Assembly (NCBI RefSeq): GCF_013185195.1
Contig: NZ_JAAZWC010000032.1
Coordinates: 1 to 52,056, forward strand
DNA from: Saccharibacillus qingshengii
Lineage (GTDB): Bacteria > Bacillota > Bacilli > Paenibacillales > Paenibacillaceae
Reading direction: 5' to 3'
Length of the DNA stretch: 52,056 bases
Under the pieces are notes generated by a model. The model saw only the letters and a list, made by a program, of their open reading frames with translations. It had not been told where the DNA came from and ran no database searches. This document shows positions 32,888 through 40,898 of this stretch, in pieces (the first letter of the stretch is position 1; every line of letters starts with the position of its first letter). A program made the translations under genes and the position numbers.

Positions 32888-33844
32888 TTACCATAGGCTG
32901 TTGCCCGAGCGGCGCGCCGCGTAATTCGCCCCGACCAGCAGCAGGACGCCGAGCAGCGATTTGAACAGTCCCGCGGCGGTTGCGTACGAATACCGGTTGT
33001 TCTGGATCCCGGTTCGGTACACATATGTATCGAGTACGTCGCCCACATCCCTCAATACCGGATTGGACCCGAGCAGCAGGATATCTTCGAATCCCGCACT
33101 CAGCAGATTGCCGATCGCCAGAATAAGGAACACGATCACAACCGGCATAATCGAAGGCAGCGTAATGGAAAAGATTTGTCTGAGCTTGCCCGCTCCGTCC
33201 ATGGCCGCCGCTTCGTGCATGGACGGGTCGACCCCGGCGATGGCCGCCAGATAGACGATTGAAGCGAATCCGATTTCTTTCCAGACGCCGGTCGTCACGA
33301 GAATCGTCCAGAAGTATTTCGGCAGGGAAAGGAAGTTAATCGGCTCTTTGACCAAGTTCAGACTCTGCAGCAGCATGTTGACACTCCCGTTTTCCGTGGA
33401 CAGCATCGACATGACAAACCCCGAAACGATAACCCAGGACAGAAAGTGCGGCAGGTAGCTGATCGTCTGCACGACCTTTTTGAACATCCGGTGCTTGACC
33501 TCGTTCAGCATCAGCGCCAGAAGAATCGGAGCGGGGAACCCGATCAGCAGTTTCAGCAGACTGATTACGATCGTATTGCGGATGACCGTCCAGAACTCGG
33601 GAGCGCCGAAGAACATTTCGAAATGCTTGAATCCGACCCAAGGACTTCCGGAAAACCCATCGAACAGACTGTAATCCTGGAACGCCATCAGTACGCCGTA
33701 CATCGGAATATAGCTGAAGACCAAGATGAACAGCAGCGCCGGCAGCACCATCAGTTGAAGATCCCACTGCCTGCCAAACCGTTTGAACCACGACGGCTTG
33801 GCCTTTTGTTTCTCGACGGATATCCGGTGCGTGGTATTCTGCAT
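32888..33844 (-). CDS. Carbohydrate ABC transporter permease (LplB type)
   Basis: This 318-residue MalF-like CUT1 permease has about six membrane segments, an N-terminal polar stretch ending W-D-L-Q-L-M-V-L-P, and the typical Y-I-P-M-Y-G start of the first helix in LplB proteins. The EAA loop is HEAAAMDGAGKLRQIFSITLP. It ends NYAARRSGNSLW, a conserved end for this group. It follows the AraC gene by 68 nt with no terminator between. Confidence 0.88.
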   Translation of the reverse strand: MQNTTHRISVEKQKAKPSWFKRFGRQWDLQLMVLPALLFILVFSYIPMYGVLMAFQDYSLFDGFSGSPWVGFKHFEMFFGAPEFWTVIRNTIVISLLKLLIGFPAPILLALMLNEVKHRMFKKVVQTISYLPHFLSWVIVSGFVMSMLSTENGSVNMLLQSLNLVKEPINFLSLPKYFWTILVTTGVWKEIGFASIVYLAAIAGVDPSMHEAAAMDGAGKLRQIFSITLPSIMPVVIVFLILAIGNLLSAGFEDILLLGSNPVLRDVGDVLDTYVYRTGIQNNRYSYATAAGLFKSLLGVLLLVGANYAARRSGNSLW

Positions 33845-33912
33845 ACGGACCCCCTTTCCCTAGCCATGTGTGAGTAGGCATCACCGCTGGAGTGACTTTT
33901 CCTGACTCAATC

Positions 33913-34854
33913 TTACTCGGGCACAGAGGCTTCCACTCCGCCAAAATGATCGGAAACCGGTACTATCTTCCTGCAGCATGAATTTACTTTGCTTCGAATC
34001 AGTCTGGGCTCGGTGCCGATATGGCGTTTGAACAGGCGGTTGAAATTGGATAAGGTGCGGAATCCGCATTCTATGGCGATATCCACGATCTTCAAATCGG
34101 TCGTCTCCAGCAGACGGTACGCATTCTCCAGGCGAATCTGGATCAGGTAGGTCAGCGGCGAGACGCCGACGGCGCGGCGGAAAATATCGCTGAAGCGGGA
34201 AGGGCTGAGATAAGCGAGGGCTGCCAGTTCTTCCAGCGTCCACGAATGGGCATGCCGGTCTTCCATGGCGCGGATCACAAGGCGGATCTTCTCAAGCTGG
34301 GCGAAAGAAACGGGGTTCTTGCTCGGTTCGACGTTCTCCTGGCGGAAATGCCGGTTAACCTGGACGAAAAACTGCAGCATATAGGCATAAACGACGGACA
34401 CGTAAGAAGCGCGCGCCGAGTCGTGTTCTTCCTGGATCGCCAGCAGCAGCTCGCGCAGAGCCGGCAGGCGGGGATGGGCGCGATCGAGAACAGGCGTGAA
34501 ATACACGCCCATTTCTTTGAACGGACTCAAGATATCGGGATCGGAACGCTGGCTGCCCATAAACCAGGCGGCGTCGAACGTGATAACCTGCATGACCAGC
34601 CCTTCCTTCTCGTAGGCACAGTGCAGCGCTCCCGACTGGATCAGCACGATATCCCCGGCTTCGAAATCGTAGGTCACCCCGTTGATGATGTAGTAGCCGG
34701 TACCCGCTTTGATCATATTGATCTCCAGGGCATCATGGGCGTGCAGCCGCTGATACTGGGTCGTCACCCCGATCGTGTCCGAGAGATGAATCGGGTATTC
34801 CCTCGGGAAAATCACCTTTTCTTTCAGCCTGCTGTCGTTCAAAATGACGGTCAT
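33913..34854 (-). CDS. AraC family transcriptional regulator of the GH4/ABC operon
   Basis: This 313-residue protein has an N-terminal cupin sensing domain (HAHDALEINMIKAGTGYYI, AGDIVLIQSGALH) and a C-terminal AraC/XylS pair of helix-turn-helix motifs. The second ends in the signature IAIECGFRTLSNFNRLFKRH. It is the first gene of the operon, not divergent, so it probably regulates its own synthesis along with the transporter, kinase and GH4 enzyme. About 30 residues follow the HTH, longer than usual. The ligand is probably the imported sugar or its phosphate. Confidence 0.88.
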   Translation of the reverse strand: MTVILNDSRLKEKVIFPREYPIHLSDTIGVTTQYQRLHAHDALEINMIKAGTGYYIINGVTYDFEAGDIVLIQSGALHCAYEKEGLVMQVITFDAAWFMGSQRSDPDILSPFKEMGVYFTPVLDRAHPRLPALRELLLAIQEEHDSARASYVSVVYAYMLQFFVQVNRHFRQENVEPSKNPVSFAQLEKIRLVIRAMEDRHAHSWTLEELAALAYLSPSRFSDIFRRAVGVSPLTYLIQIRLENAYRLLETTDLKIVDIAIECGFRTLSNFNRLFKRHIGTEPRLIRSKVNSCCRKIVPVSDHFGGVEASVPE

Positions 34855-34978
34855 CGTTATCCCCCGTTTCTTTTGTTGAACACTCCCGCACCTTACTGGT
34901 TGTTACAGAATCCGTTCATTGATTGCTGTATCTTACTGAATTTCTCTGAAAAAGACCTCTTTTGTCTGTACACCCCCT

Positions 34979-35007
34979 ATATTAGGATGAGGTTCGATTT
35001 GCGTCAA
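34979..35007 (-). promoter_or_regulatory. Promoter of the AraC-ABC-kinase-GH4 operon
   Basis: TTGACG and TAATAT separated by 17 nt on the minus strand, leaving a leader of about 115 nt. Two CAGTAAG direct repeats (34892-34898 and 34932-34938, 40 nt apart) lie in the leader and could bind the AraC protein. Nothing else coding is seen in the 315-nt gap 34855-35169. Confidence 0.65.
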
Positions 35008-35091
35008 CATAGATTACATCACCAAAAAGGTTTTCAATAAAAACCCCTCTCTCTTGGCAGGGCTTGGCCGCTGTCTTTGATCCGAAAAAAC

Positions 35092-35127
35092 GCAAAAAAC
35101 CTCCCGCTCTGTCCGAACGGGAGGTTT
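35092..35127 (-). terminator. Terminator after the DUF2225 gene
   Basis: AAACCTCCCG / CGGGAGGTTT with a short loop, followed by TTTTGCG on the minus strand. Confidence 0.8.
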
Positions 35128-35169
35128 GAATGGTTGAATAGGGGAACTGCTGCCGCTTCGATCCGTGCT

Positions 35170-35871
35170 TCAGGACTCCTGCATCTCTGTAGGCAGTTCC
35201 ATTTTGCGCGCCAGCATCTCTTCGCGCAGAGTCGCCCACTGCTCGCGGGACGCGCGAATCATGCCCGCATCCATAATCCGCTGATCATGGATAACGCGCG
35301 AGAACCAGCGTACCGCTTCGTTGAACTCGCCCATGCGGCGGCAGAGTTCTCCGATCAGGTACATCAGACGGGCATCGCTCGGACCGGCGGATTCCGTCTC
35401 GTAGACGCGCACGTACGAATCACGTGCGAATCCGATAAAGCGGGCTTCCTGCTCTTCGTTGCCGGCGTAGCGGTACAGCCAGGCAATATGATGCAGCAGA
35501 CTTGCGACAATCCGCTCCTTGTCCTGGATCACCTGGGCGCAGATCAGCGCAAGTTTGTAAGTCTCCAGTGCGCCTTCGAGTGTCCGTTTGCCGCCGTACT
35601 CTTTCTTTTTCGCCGCGGCTCCGAGCTTCTCCTCGAATCGCTTGCGCTGATCCGCATTCAATACGGCCGCAGAGTTTTCGGTAAAAGCAAAACCGCAGTG
35701 CGGACAGACCCGAACGACGTAATAATCCGGGTTTTCGTTTTTGTAATAGGCGCAAAAGTCCGAGTCCCGCCGGACCGTCTGTTTAAAACTCGGCCGCACC
35801 CGGCTCGTTTCGAACTTTTTGTCGCAGCACACGCAGGCGGTCGTAATTTGAAACAGCGGATCAATCTCCAT
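35170..35871 (-). CDS. DUF2225 family protein with zinc-finger-like cysteines
   Basis: This 233-residue protein matches DUF2225, common in Bacillota and of unknown function. The N-terminal part has C-V-C-C (13-16) and a C56-P-H-C59-G-F zinc-knuckle motif that probably bind one zinc. The C-terminal two thirds are helical and look like TPR repeats (ASLLHHIAWLYRYAGNEEQE, MYLIGELCRRMGEFNEA). This suggests a protein-interaction role. It lies 46 nt after the globin gene on the same strand, so the two may form one transcript. Confidence 0.88.
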   Translation of the reverse strand: MEIDPLFQITTACVCCDKKFETSRVRPSFKQTVRRDSDFCAYYKNENPDYYVVRVCPHCGFAFTENSAAVLNADQRKRFEEKLGAAAKKKEYGGKRTLEGALETYKLALICAQVIQDKERIVASLLHHIAWLYRYAGNEEQEARFIGFARDSYVRVYETESAGPSDARLMYLIGELCRRMGEFNEAVRWFSRVIHDQRIMDAGMIRASREQWATLREEMLARKMELPTEMQES

Positions 35872-35917
35872 AGTGATAAGCCCTTCTTTCTGGTGTCTTG
35901 TGCAAGGCTGCTTGTAG

Positions 35918-36316
35918 TTACGGGGTATTTACAAAATGATAAGCCGGACCTTTGAGCCGGGCAATCACGAATTCACGCAGCTCGTCCTCTACTTCATTCT
36001 CTTGGAGCGCCGCATTCATGCAGGCCAACCAGGCCTCCGCCCGTTCATTGGTCACCGGAAAACGCATATGGCGCGCCCGCATCATCGGATGCCCGTGCTG
36101 CTCCGAATAAAGCGGCGGACCGCCGAAGAACTGGGTCAGAAACTGCTGCTGCCGTTCAATGACCGGTTGAATATCCTCAGGAAACAGCGGCGCCAGCAGA
36201 GGCTCCTGTACCACGTTTCCGTAAAAGGTTTCGATAATACGCCGCAGGCCGGCTGATTCGCCGAGCTGCTCGTAGATGTTCTGTTCGGAGTTCATATCCA
36301 TTACCCGCTTTCGCAT
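35918..36316 (-). CDS. yjbI: Truncated hemoglobin (group II, YjbI type)
   Basis: This protein of up to 132 residues is a 2-on-2 globin. ATGs at 36316, 36301 and 36295 are all possible; none has an ideal ribosome binding site. Conserved features include FLTQFFGGPPLYSEQHGHP and the proximal-histidine segment RARHMRF, then FPVTNERAEAWLACM. It should bind heme and O2 or peroxide; the Bacillus homologue is an oxygen-binding globin near the disulfide-stress gene yjbH. A TATAAT lies upstream at 36369-36374. Confidence 0.92.
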   Translation of the reverse strand: MRKRVMDMNSEQNIYEQLGESAGLRRIIETFYGNVVQEPLLAPLFPEDIQPVIERQQQFLTQFFGGPPLYSEQHGHPMMRARHMRFPVTNERAEAWLACMNAALQENEVEDELREFVIARLKGPAYHFVNTP

Positions 36317-36423
36317 CCGATTTCGTGTGGGATGATCGTTTTGGTCCTCCGGAAGGAGGTACTCTTGTATTATAGCAAACTGTCGGCCTTTTCAGGCCGG
36401 ACTTTGTGCACAGTTTCCACGAA

Positions 36424-36455
36424 AAACAAAAAGCGCCGGGCCTGTGCCCCGCGCT
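36424..36455 (-). terminator. Terminator after the 31-residue ORF
   Basis: AGCGCGGGGC / GCCCGGCGCT with a four-base loop (one G/G mismatch), then TTTTGTTTTT on the minus strand. Confidence 0.75.
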
Positions 36456-36510
36456 GAAGCTGCTGCCGCGCGTCCGTCCCCCGGAACCGCAGCTATGTTA
36501 GACTAGAGTC

Positions 36511-36606
36511 TCAATATCCGCTCCATTCCTCTTCCCCGGTATGTTCCAGAGAAACGCGGATCACGTAGACAAAAGCGCATACCATGATAGCCGTTACGAT
36601 ACTCAT
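36511..36606 (-). CDS. Very small membrane protein (31 residues)
   Basis: ATG 36606 follows GGAGTGG at a good distance, and the frame stops with TGA at 36511. The peptide starts MSIVTAIMVCAFVYVIRVS and is one hydrophobic helix with a polar, acidic end (HTGEEEWSGY). A terminator follows at 36424-36455, so the small frame has a complete expression unit around it. Too short for family assignment; the ribosome binding site and terminator are the main support. Confidence 0.5.
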   Translation of the reverse strand: MSIVTAIMVCAFVYVIRVSLEHTGEEEWSGY

Positions 36607-36885
36607 TTGACCACTCCGTCCATCTCGAATTTAAGGACAACGTGCCGACATTCGGTACATGTAATCCGCCAAAAGGCCGGAAATAGAGTTTGGTTTTTTT
36701 ATTCTACCATAGTTCATCAAAAAATAAAGCCATTTTGCAACCGCTTTCTCCGGGTTTGAAAAGAAAATGCACAAAAAAACTTTTTGTGCGACGGGGATGG
36801 CCCAACATGGTAAAATGAACGGGAACAGGTGCCGGCAGAACCGCCGGCCGCAAGCCAAAACGCCGAGCAAAGGAGCGTTCAACCG

Positions 36886-37686
36886 TTGAAATATTATGTA
36901 CTGGATCGCGGCGATCAACTGTCGATCGATTTGAGCCAACAATTCCATAAACTCGCGGCCGAAAAAGGATTCGAAATGGATTCCGAGTCTCCGGAGATCG
37001 TCGTTTCGATCGGCGGCGACGGCACGATGCTGCATGCGTTCCACTCGTTTATCGACCGTATTCCGGAGATCGCTTTTGTTGGGGTCCATACCGGGCATCT
37101 CGGTTTTTATGCCGACTGGAAAGCCCAGGATCTGCCCGAACTGATCAAATTCATGTCGGGAGCGGGCGAAGGCGGACTGGGTCCGAAGATCGTCAAGTAC
37201 CCGCTGCTGGAACTTGAGATCGAACGCAAATCGGGAACTTCGATCCATACCGTATTGAACGAATTCGCGATCAAAGGCGCCGAAGCGACCATGGTCGTGC
37301 AGATCGATATCAACGACGAAGTATTCGAGATGTTCCGCGGCGACGGGATCTGCGTATCCACGCCGTCGGGCAGTACCGCCTACAACCGGGGCCTCGGCGG
37401 TGCGATCATGCACCCGACCCTCGAGGCGCTGCAGATCGCGGAGATCGCTTCGATCAACAATCGGGTCTTCCGTACGCTGGGTTCGCCGCTTGTGCTTCCC
37501 AAGCACCATCACTGCGATATTTATTCGCGCAAGGAGCAGCGGCTGCTGCTGACGATGGATCACCGCTACCTGACGATCGACGATTTGGTCTCCGTCCGCT
37601 GCCGCGTGTCGAGCCAGAAGATCAGCTTTGCCCGCTATCGCCCTTTTCCGTTCTGGAACCGGGTACGCGAAGCGTTCCTGGGCTGA
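36886..37686 (+). CDS. nadK: NAD kinase
   Basis: I choose TTG 36886 because AAAGGAGCG lies 8 nt upstream and the protein then has 266 residues, exactly the Bacillus size. The kinase signature G-G-D-G-T is at 43-47, preceded by EIVVSI. The NE motif (VLNEFAIKG) and the Gly/Ser/Thr-rich STPSGSTAYN that contact NAD are intact. It makes NADP from NAD. Upstream at 36770-36792 a short A/T hairpin (GCACAAAAA / TTTTTGTGC) is seen, role unknown. It shares NADP metabolism with zwf in this window but is not linked to it. Confidence 0.93.
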   Translation: MKYYVLDRGDQLSIDLSQQFHKLAAEKGFEMDSESPEIVVSIGGDGTMLHAFHSFIDRIPEIAFVGVHTGHLGFYADWKAQDLPELIKFMSGAGEGGLGPKIVKYPLLELEIERKSGTSIHTVLNEFAIKGAEATMVVQIDINDEVFEMFRGDGICVSTPSGSTAYNRGLGGAIMHPTLEALQIAEIASINNRVFRTLGSPLVLPKHHHCDIYSRKEQRLLLTMDHRYLTIDDLVSVRCRVSSQKISFARYRPFPFWNRVREAFLG

Positions 37687-37765
37687 TCCGTTCGAAGCAT
37701 CCTTATTCCTGAAAAAAGCACGCTTTCGGTTCGCAGACCTTTCACGCGAACCGAACTCCACACTG

Positions 37766-37816
37766 AAAAGGGTACAAAAAAGCGGCTCGCTTGAGCCGCT
37801 TTTTTTGTACCCTTTT
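37766..37816. terminator. Very strong bidirectional terminator between nadK and the YutD gene
   Basis: A stem of about 22 bp, AAAAGGGTACAAAAAAGCGG continuing CT, pairs with its complement around a short loop. T-runs serve both convergent genes. A separate 10-bp hairpin (TTCGGTTCGC / GCGAACCGAA, 37727-37757) precedes it. Confidence 0.85.
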
Positions 37817-37855
37817 CTTGAAGCTTTCGTTTTCTTTAGAAATCCCGTTCCGATG

Positions 37856-38671
37856 TTACTTGGCCGTTTCCTGATCCGGACGGGAAGCTTCGCTTGGAGC
37901 CGGGGCCGTCTCGGCGTTCGGATTCGGCTGCGCCGGAGCCGCCTGTTCGCGGCTTGGACGTTCGCCTGCGTCGCGCCGCTGTCCGGATCTCGACTCGCCG
38001 CCGCGATCCTCGCGTTTGCGGTTGCGGCCGCTCGGCTGAGCGTTCGGCTCGCCGCCGGATGCCTTCGGCTTGTCTTTGTCGCGGCCCAAATGGTCGCGAT
38101 TCGGACGTTCGCCGCGCTGCCCGTTCTTTTTGCCCGAATGGCCCTGCGCTTTTTCTTTGGATTCCTGTGCACTCGATTCCTGCGTGCCCTGCGTCCGGTC
38201 CCCGCGGCCGTTTTTGGAATCCCGGTCGCCTCGGCCGCCGCGCTGTTCCTTGCGTTCTTTCGGAGACGTATGCTCGCTTCTCTCTTTGGCGGCTTCCTGG
38301 GTCTTATGCGATTCGCGGGTTTCCCGAACCGGTTCCTTGAGCTCGCCGAGATCTTCGTACAACGCCGCTTCCGCCGGGTCTTTGACATCCCGCATATCTT
38401 TCACTTTGCGCAGAACGAAGTACGCACAGCCGAAGTTGCAGTGTTCCGTAATATAGTCGGTTGTAAAAGAAACCTGGGATTCCTTCGCCGCTTTGGGCTG
38501 TCCGTCGCGGTACATCCCTTTGAGACGCAGCTGGTTGTATCCCCAGTCTCCGACGATGTAATCGTAGCGCTCCAGAATTTCGCTGTAGCGGCCGCGGAAC
38601 GCTTCCGCATTCCAGCCGTTTTTGTGGTTGATCATCACTTCATAGACTTTACCGCCGATTTGAAACAACAA
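37856..38671 (-). CDS. yutD: YutD family protein with long charged low-complexity tail
   Basis: The start is TTG 38671, 7 nt after GGGGAGGG. The first 100 residues or so are the YutD domain (KNGWNAEAFRGRYSEILERY, VGDWGYNQLRLKGMY, HCNFGCAYFVLR), a small Bacillota family of unknown function. Normal family members end soon after. Here residues from about 115 to 271 form a disordered tail rich in Arg, Lys, Glu, Asp, Gly and Ser, then Pro/Ala at the end, with RGD- and RG-like stretches. Such tails often bind RNA or RNases; that is inference. Confidence 0.85.
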   Translation of the reverse strand: MLFQIGGKVYEVMINHKNGWNAEAFRGRYSEILERYDYIVGDWGYNQLRLKGMYRDGQPKAAKESQVSFTTDYITEHCNFGCAYFVLRKVKDMRDVKDPAEAALYEDLGELKEPVRETRESHKTQEAAKERSEHTSPKERKEQRGGRGDRDSKNGRGDRTQGTQESSAQESKEKAQGHSGKKNGQRGERPNRDHLGRDKDKPKASGGEPNAQPSGRNRKREDRGGESRSGQRRDAGERPSREQAAPAQPNPNAETAPAPSEASRPDQETAK

Positions 38672-38829
38672 ATTTCCCTCCCCTGCCGAAACGATAACTG
38701 TCGTAAAACTCTATATGGTTCTGGCTCTGTCCCTTCAATAAGGAATGCCCAGGCCTGTAAAAATATTTGTAAAGCTACACCCATTATAACGGCGGCAGTT
38801 AAAAAAACCAATAAGGTATTGCGCAGCAC
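38635..38829 (-). CDS. Possible small membrane protein overlapping the YutD start
   Basis: A GTG-initiated frame of 64 residues with one hydrophobic helix (LLVFLTAAVIMGVALQIFL) overlaps the first 37 bases of the YutD gene in another frame. No good ribosome binding site is seen at the GTG. The hydrophobic N-terminal half looks like a real small membrane protein; the C-terminal part is arbitrary-looking. Treat as doubtful. Confidence 0.3.
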   Translation of the reverse strand: MLRNTLLVFLTAAVIMGVALQIFLQAWAFLIEGTEPEPYRVLRQLSFRQGREICCFKSAVKSMK

Positions 38830-38861
38830 CGGGGTTCGCGCCCCGAATTGCCTACCTCTCG

Positions 38862-39731
38862 TTACGGACCGACCCGGCTCCGGTACTCTCTCGGCGATAC
38901 TCCCGTAATCCGCTTGAATACCCGGGAAAAGTAGAACATGTCCCGGTAGCCGAGCCGTTCCCCGAGTTCTTTGACGCTCATATCGGTATTCAGCAGCATA
39001 TGTCCCGCTTCTCCCGTACGCAGGCGGTGCAGAAATTCGTTGAACGGATACCCCGTATACTCGTGCACGATTCGGCGCAGCGTCGAGACCGATACATGAT
39101 GCCGGGCAGCCATATCCGAGACTGTCGGCGGCAGATGCAGCACGCTCTGGATATCTTCGATGACTTTCTGCACCAACAGCTCCCGCCGGCCCGCTTCGCG
39201 TTCTTCCCCGCCGGCTGCGATTTCGTACACAAATTGTTCCAGCTGCATCGCCGCCCGGTCGAGATTGCCCGGTGTCCCGCTGCCGACCAGCCGAAGCAGG
39301 TTCTCAAGCCTCTGCAGCAGCGCTTCGCTTACAGCCAGACCATGAACCTGGCCTTCGGGAGGCAGCCAGCCCCGGCGCCATTCTTCGACCCGTTCCCCTT
39401 CGGCCGTAAAATAGTATTCGTCCCAATACCCGCCGGGGTCGGGGCCGTAGTCGAACAGCACTCCCGGATAGACGCAGAACCAGGATCCCGCCTCGACGCG
39501 CTGCGTTTCCCCGACGTCGACCCGGTAATGTCCCTGTCCCCCCGTAATCAATACGATCGCCCAATGATGGAACTGAACATTCTCCCGCTGCAGCGTCCTA
39601 CCCGGCAGATGTCCCGCGTTCACCAGCGCGATCGACTTGATGCGCCGGCGGACGGGATCGAACGGCGGCGAGAAGACGCGAATCGGAACCGGGCTGATCG
39701 TATAGTCCATATACTGGGTCATCCTGAACAT
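38862..39731 (-). CDS. AraC family transcriptional regulator, divergent from the sugar locus
   Basis: This 289-residue protein has an N-terminal cupin-like sensing domain (FHHWAIVLITGGQGHYRV, AGSWFCVYPGVLFDYGP). The C-terminal AraC double HTH has VSDMAARHHVSVSTLRRIV as the first HTH and LGERLGYRDMFYFSRVFKR plus TGVSPREYR as the second. It is transcribed away from the oxidoreductase gene, with 94 nt between the starts, the usual layout for a local activator. Its ligand is probably the substrate or an intermediate of the three-gene locus at 39826-42687. Confidence 0.88.
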   Translation of the reverse strand: MFRMTQYMDYTISPVPIRVFSPPFDPVRRRIKSIALVNAGHLPGRTLQRENVQFHHWAIVLITGGQGHYRVDVGETQRVEAGSWFCVYPGVLFDYGPDPGGYWDEYYFTAEGERVEEWRRGWLPPEGQVHGLAVSEALLQRLENLLRLVGSGTPGNLDRAAMQLEQFVYEIAAGGEEREAGRRELLVQKVIEDIQSVLHLPPTVSDMAARHHVSVSTLRRIVHEYTGYPFNEFLHRLRTGEAGHMLLNTDMSVKELGERLGYRDMFYFSRVFKRITGVSPREYRSRVGP

Positions 39732-39825
39732 TCTCTCCTTTGCTCCGCTATGTTAAATTAGACCTGTCACATCGGTTATCCATGAACAAATATAACATAT
39801 GAATCCCGAAAGGATGAATTCGGCC

Positions 39826-40896
39826 ATGGAAATTGTACGTATCGGTCTTATCGGATGCGGTTCGATCTCGGATGCCCATCTGCAGGCTTACGCGTCAAAT
39901 CCGCAGGTTCGCCTCACTGCGGTATGCGACCTGAACGAAGAGCGCGCCCAGCAAACGGCGGAGAAATACGGAATTGCCGACGTGTACGGAGACTACCGCG
40001 AGCTGCTCGCTTCTGCGGAGGTCGATGCCGTCAGCATCTGCACCTGGAACAACTCCCATGCGGCAATCAGTATCGATGCGCTGCACGCGGGCAAACATGT
40101 CCTGTGCGAAAAACCGCTCTGCAAAACGGTGGATGAAGCTTTGGCAATCGAACAGGCGGTCCGGGAAAGCGGGCGCGTGCTTCAGGTCGGCTACGTGCGC
40201 CGGCATGCCTCCAATATCGAAGTGCTCAAACGCTTTATCGATGCGGACGAGCTGGGCGAGCTGTACTATGCCAAAGCCAGCCTGATTCGCCGCCTCGGCA
40301 ATCCGGGCGGCTGGTTTGCGGACGAGGAGCGTTCGGGCGGCGGGCCGCTGATCGATATCGGCGTCCATGTCATCGATCTGTGCTGGTATCTGATGGGCAG
40401 ACCCAAAGTCGCTTCCGTCACCGGAAACACGTACCGCAAGCTCGGCAACCGTTCGAATATCGAGAATTTCTCGTATTACCAGGCGGCCGATTTCGATCCG
40501 TCCGTCAATACGGTCGAAGATATGGCCAACGCGCTGATCCGGTTCGAGAACGGAGCGTCTCTTGCGGTCGACGTCAGTTTTTCCCTGCATGCCCGCAAAG
40601 ATTCGTCGCAGATTGCCGTGTTCGGCGAACGCGGCGGCGCCGAGATCGAGCCGGCCTTGTCGATCGTCACGGAACGCCACAATACCATCCTGAATATCGA
40701 TCCCCAGCTGAGTACGCCCGGCTTTGATTTCGTCGACAGCTTCAAGCGGGAAATCAACCATTTCGTCGATCTGTGCCAGGGCAAAGGTACAAACCTCTGT
40801 CCGGTTGAAGACGGCGTAGATATGATCCGGCTGTTGAACGCTATTTACCGCTCGGCCGCCGAAGGCCGGGAAATTCGTTTGGACGGAGGAGAATAA
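39826..40896 (+). CDS. Gfo/Idh/MocA family oxidoreductase of the isomerase locus
   Basis: I use ATG 39826, 9 nt after AAAGGATG (356 residues); an in-frame ATG at 39799 is less well placed. The Rossmann motif is IGLIGCGSISDAHL, the E-K-P motif CEKPLCKTVDEA, and the catalytic/structural GGPLIDIGVHVIDL has the typical D-x-x-x-H pattern. The stop lies two bases before the next gene. With two AP-endonuclease-2-type proteins downstream it probably oxidises a sugar or glycoside to a keto form. Substrate unknown. Confidence 0.88.
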   Translation: MEIVRIGLIGCGSISDAHLQAYASNPQVRLTAVCDLNEERAQQTAEKYGIADVYGDYRELLASAEVDAVSICTWNNSHAAISIDALHAGKHVLCEKPLCKTVDEALAIEQAVRESGRVLQVGYVRRHASNIEVLKRFIDADELGELYYAKASLIRRLGNPGGWFADEERSGGGPLIDIGVHVIDLCWYLMGRPKVASVTGNTYRKLGNRSNIENFSYYQAADFDPSVNTVEDMANALIRFENGASLAVDVSFSLHARKDSSQIAVFGERGGAEIEPALSIVTERHNTILNIDPQLSTPGFDFVDSFKREINHFVDLCQGKGTNLCPVEDGVDMIRLLNAIYRSAAEGREIRLDGGE

Positions 40897-40898
40897 CG

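Noticed and set aside
36631-38388. Minus-strand frame of 585 codons, Arg and Lys rich
   Set aside because: Overlaps nadK on the opposite strand and part of the YutD gene in another frame; both of those have clear family matches.
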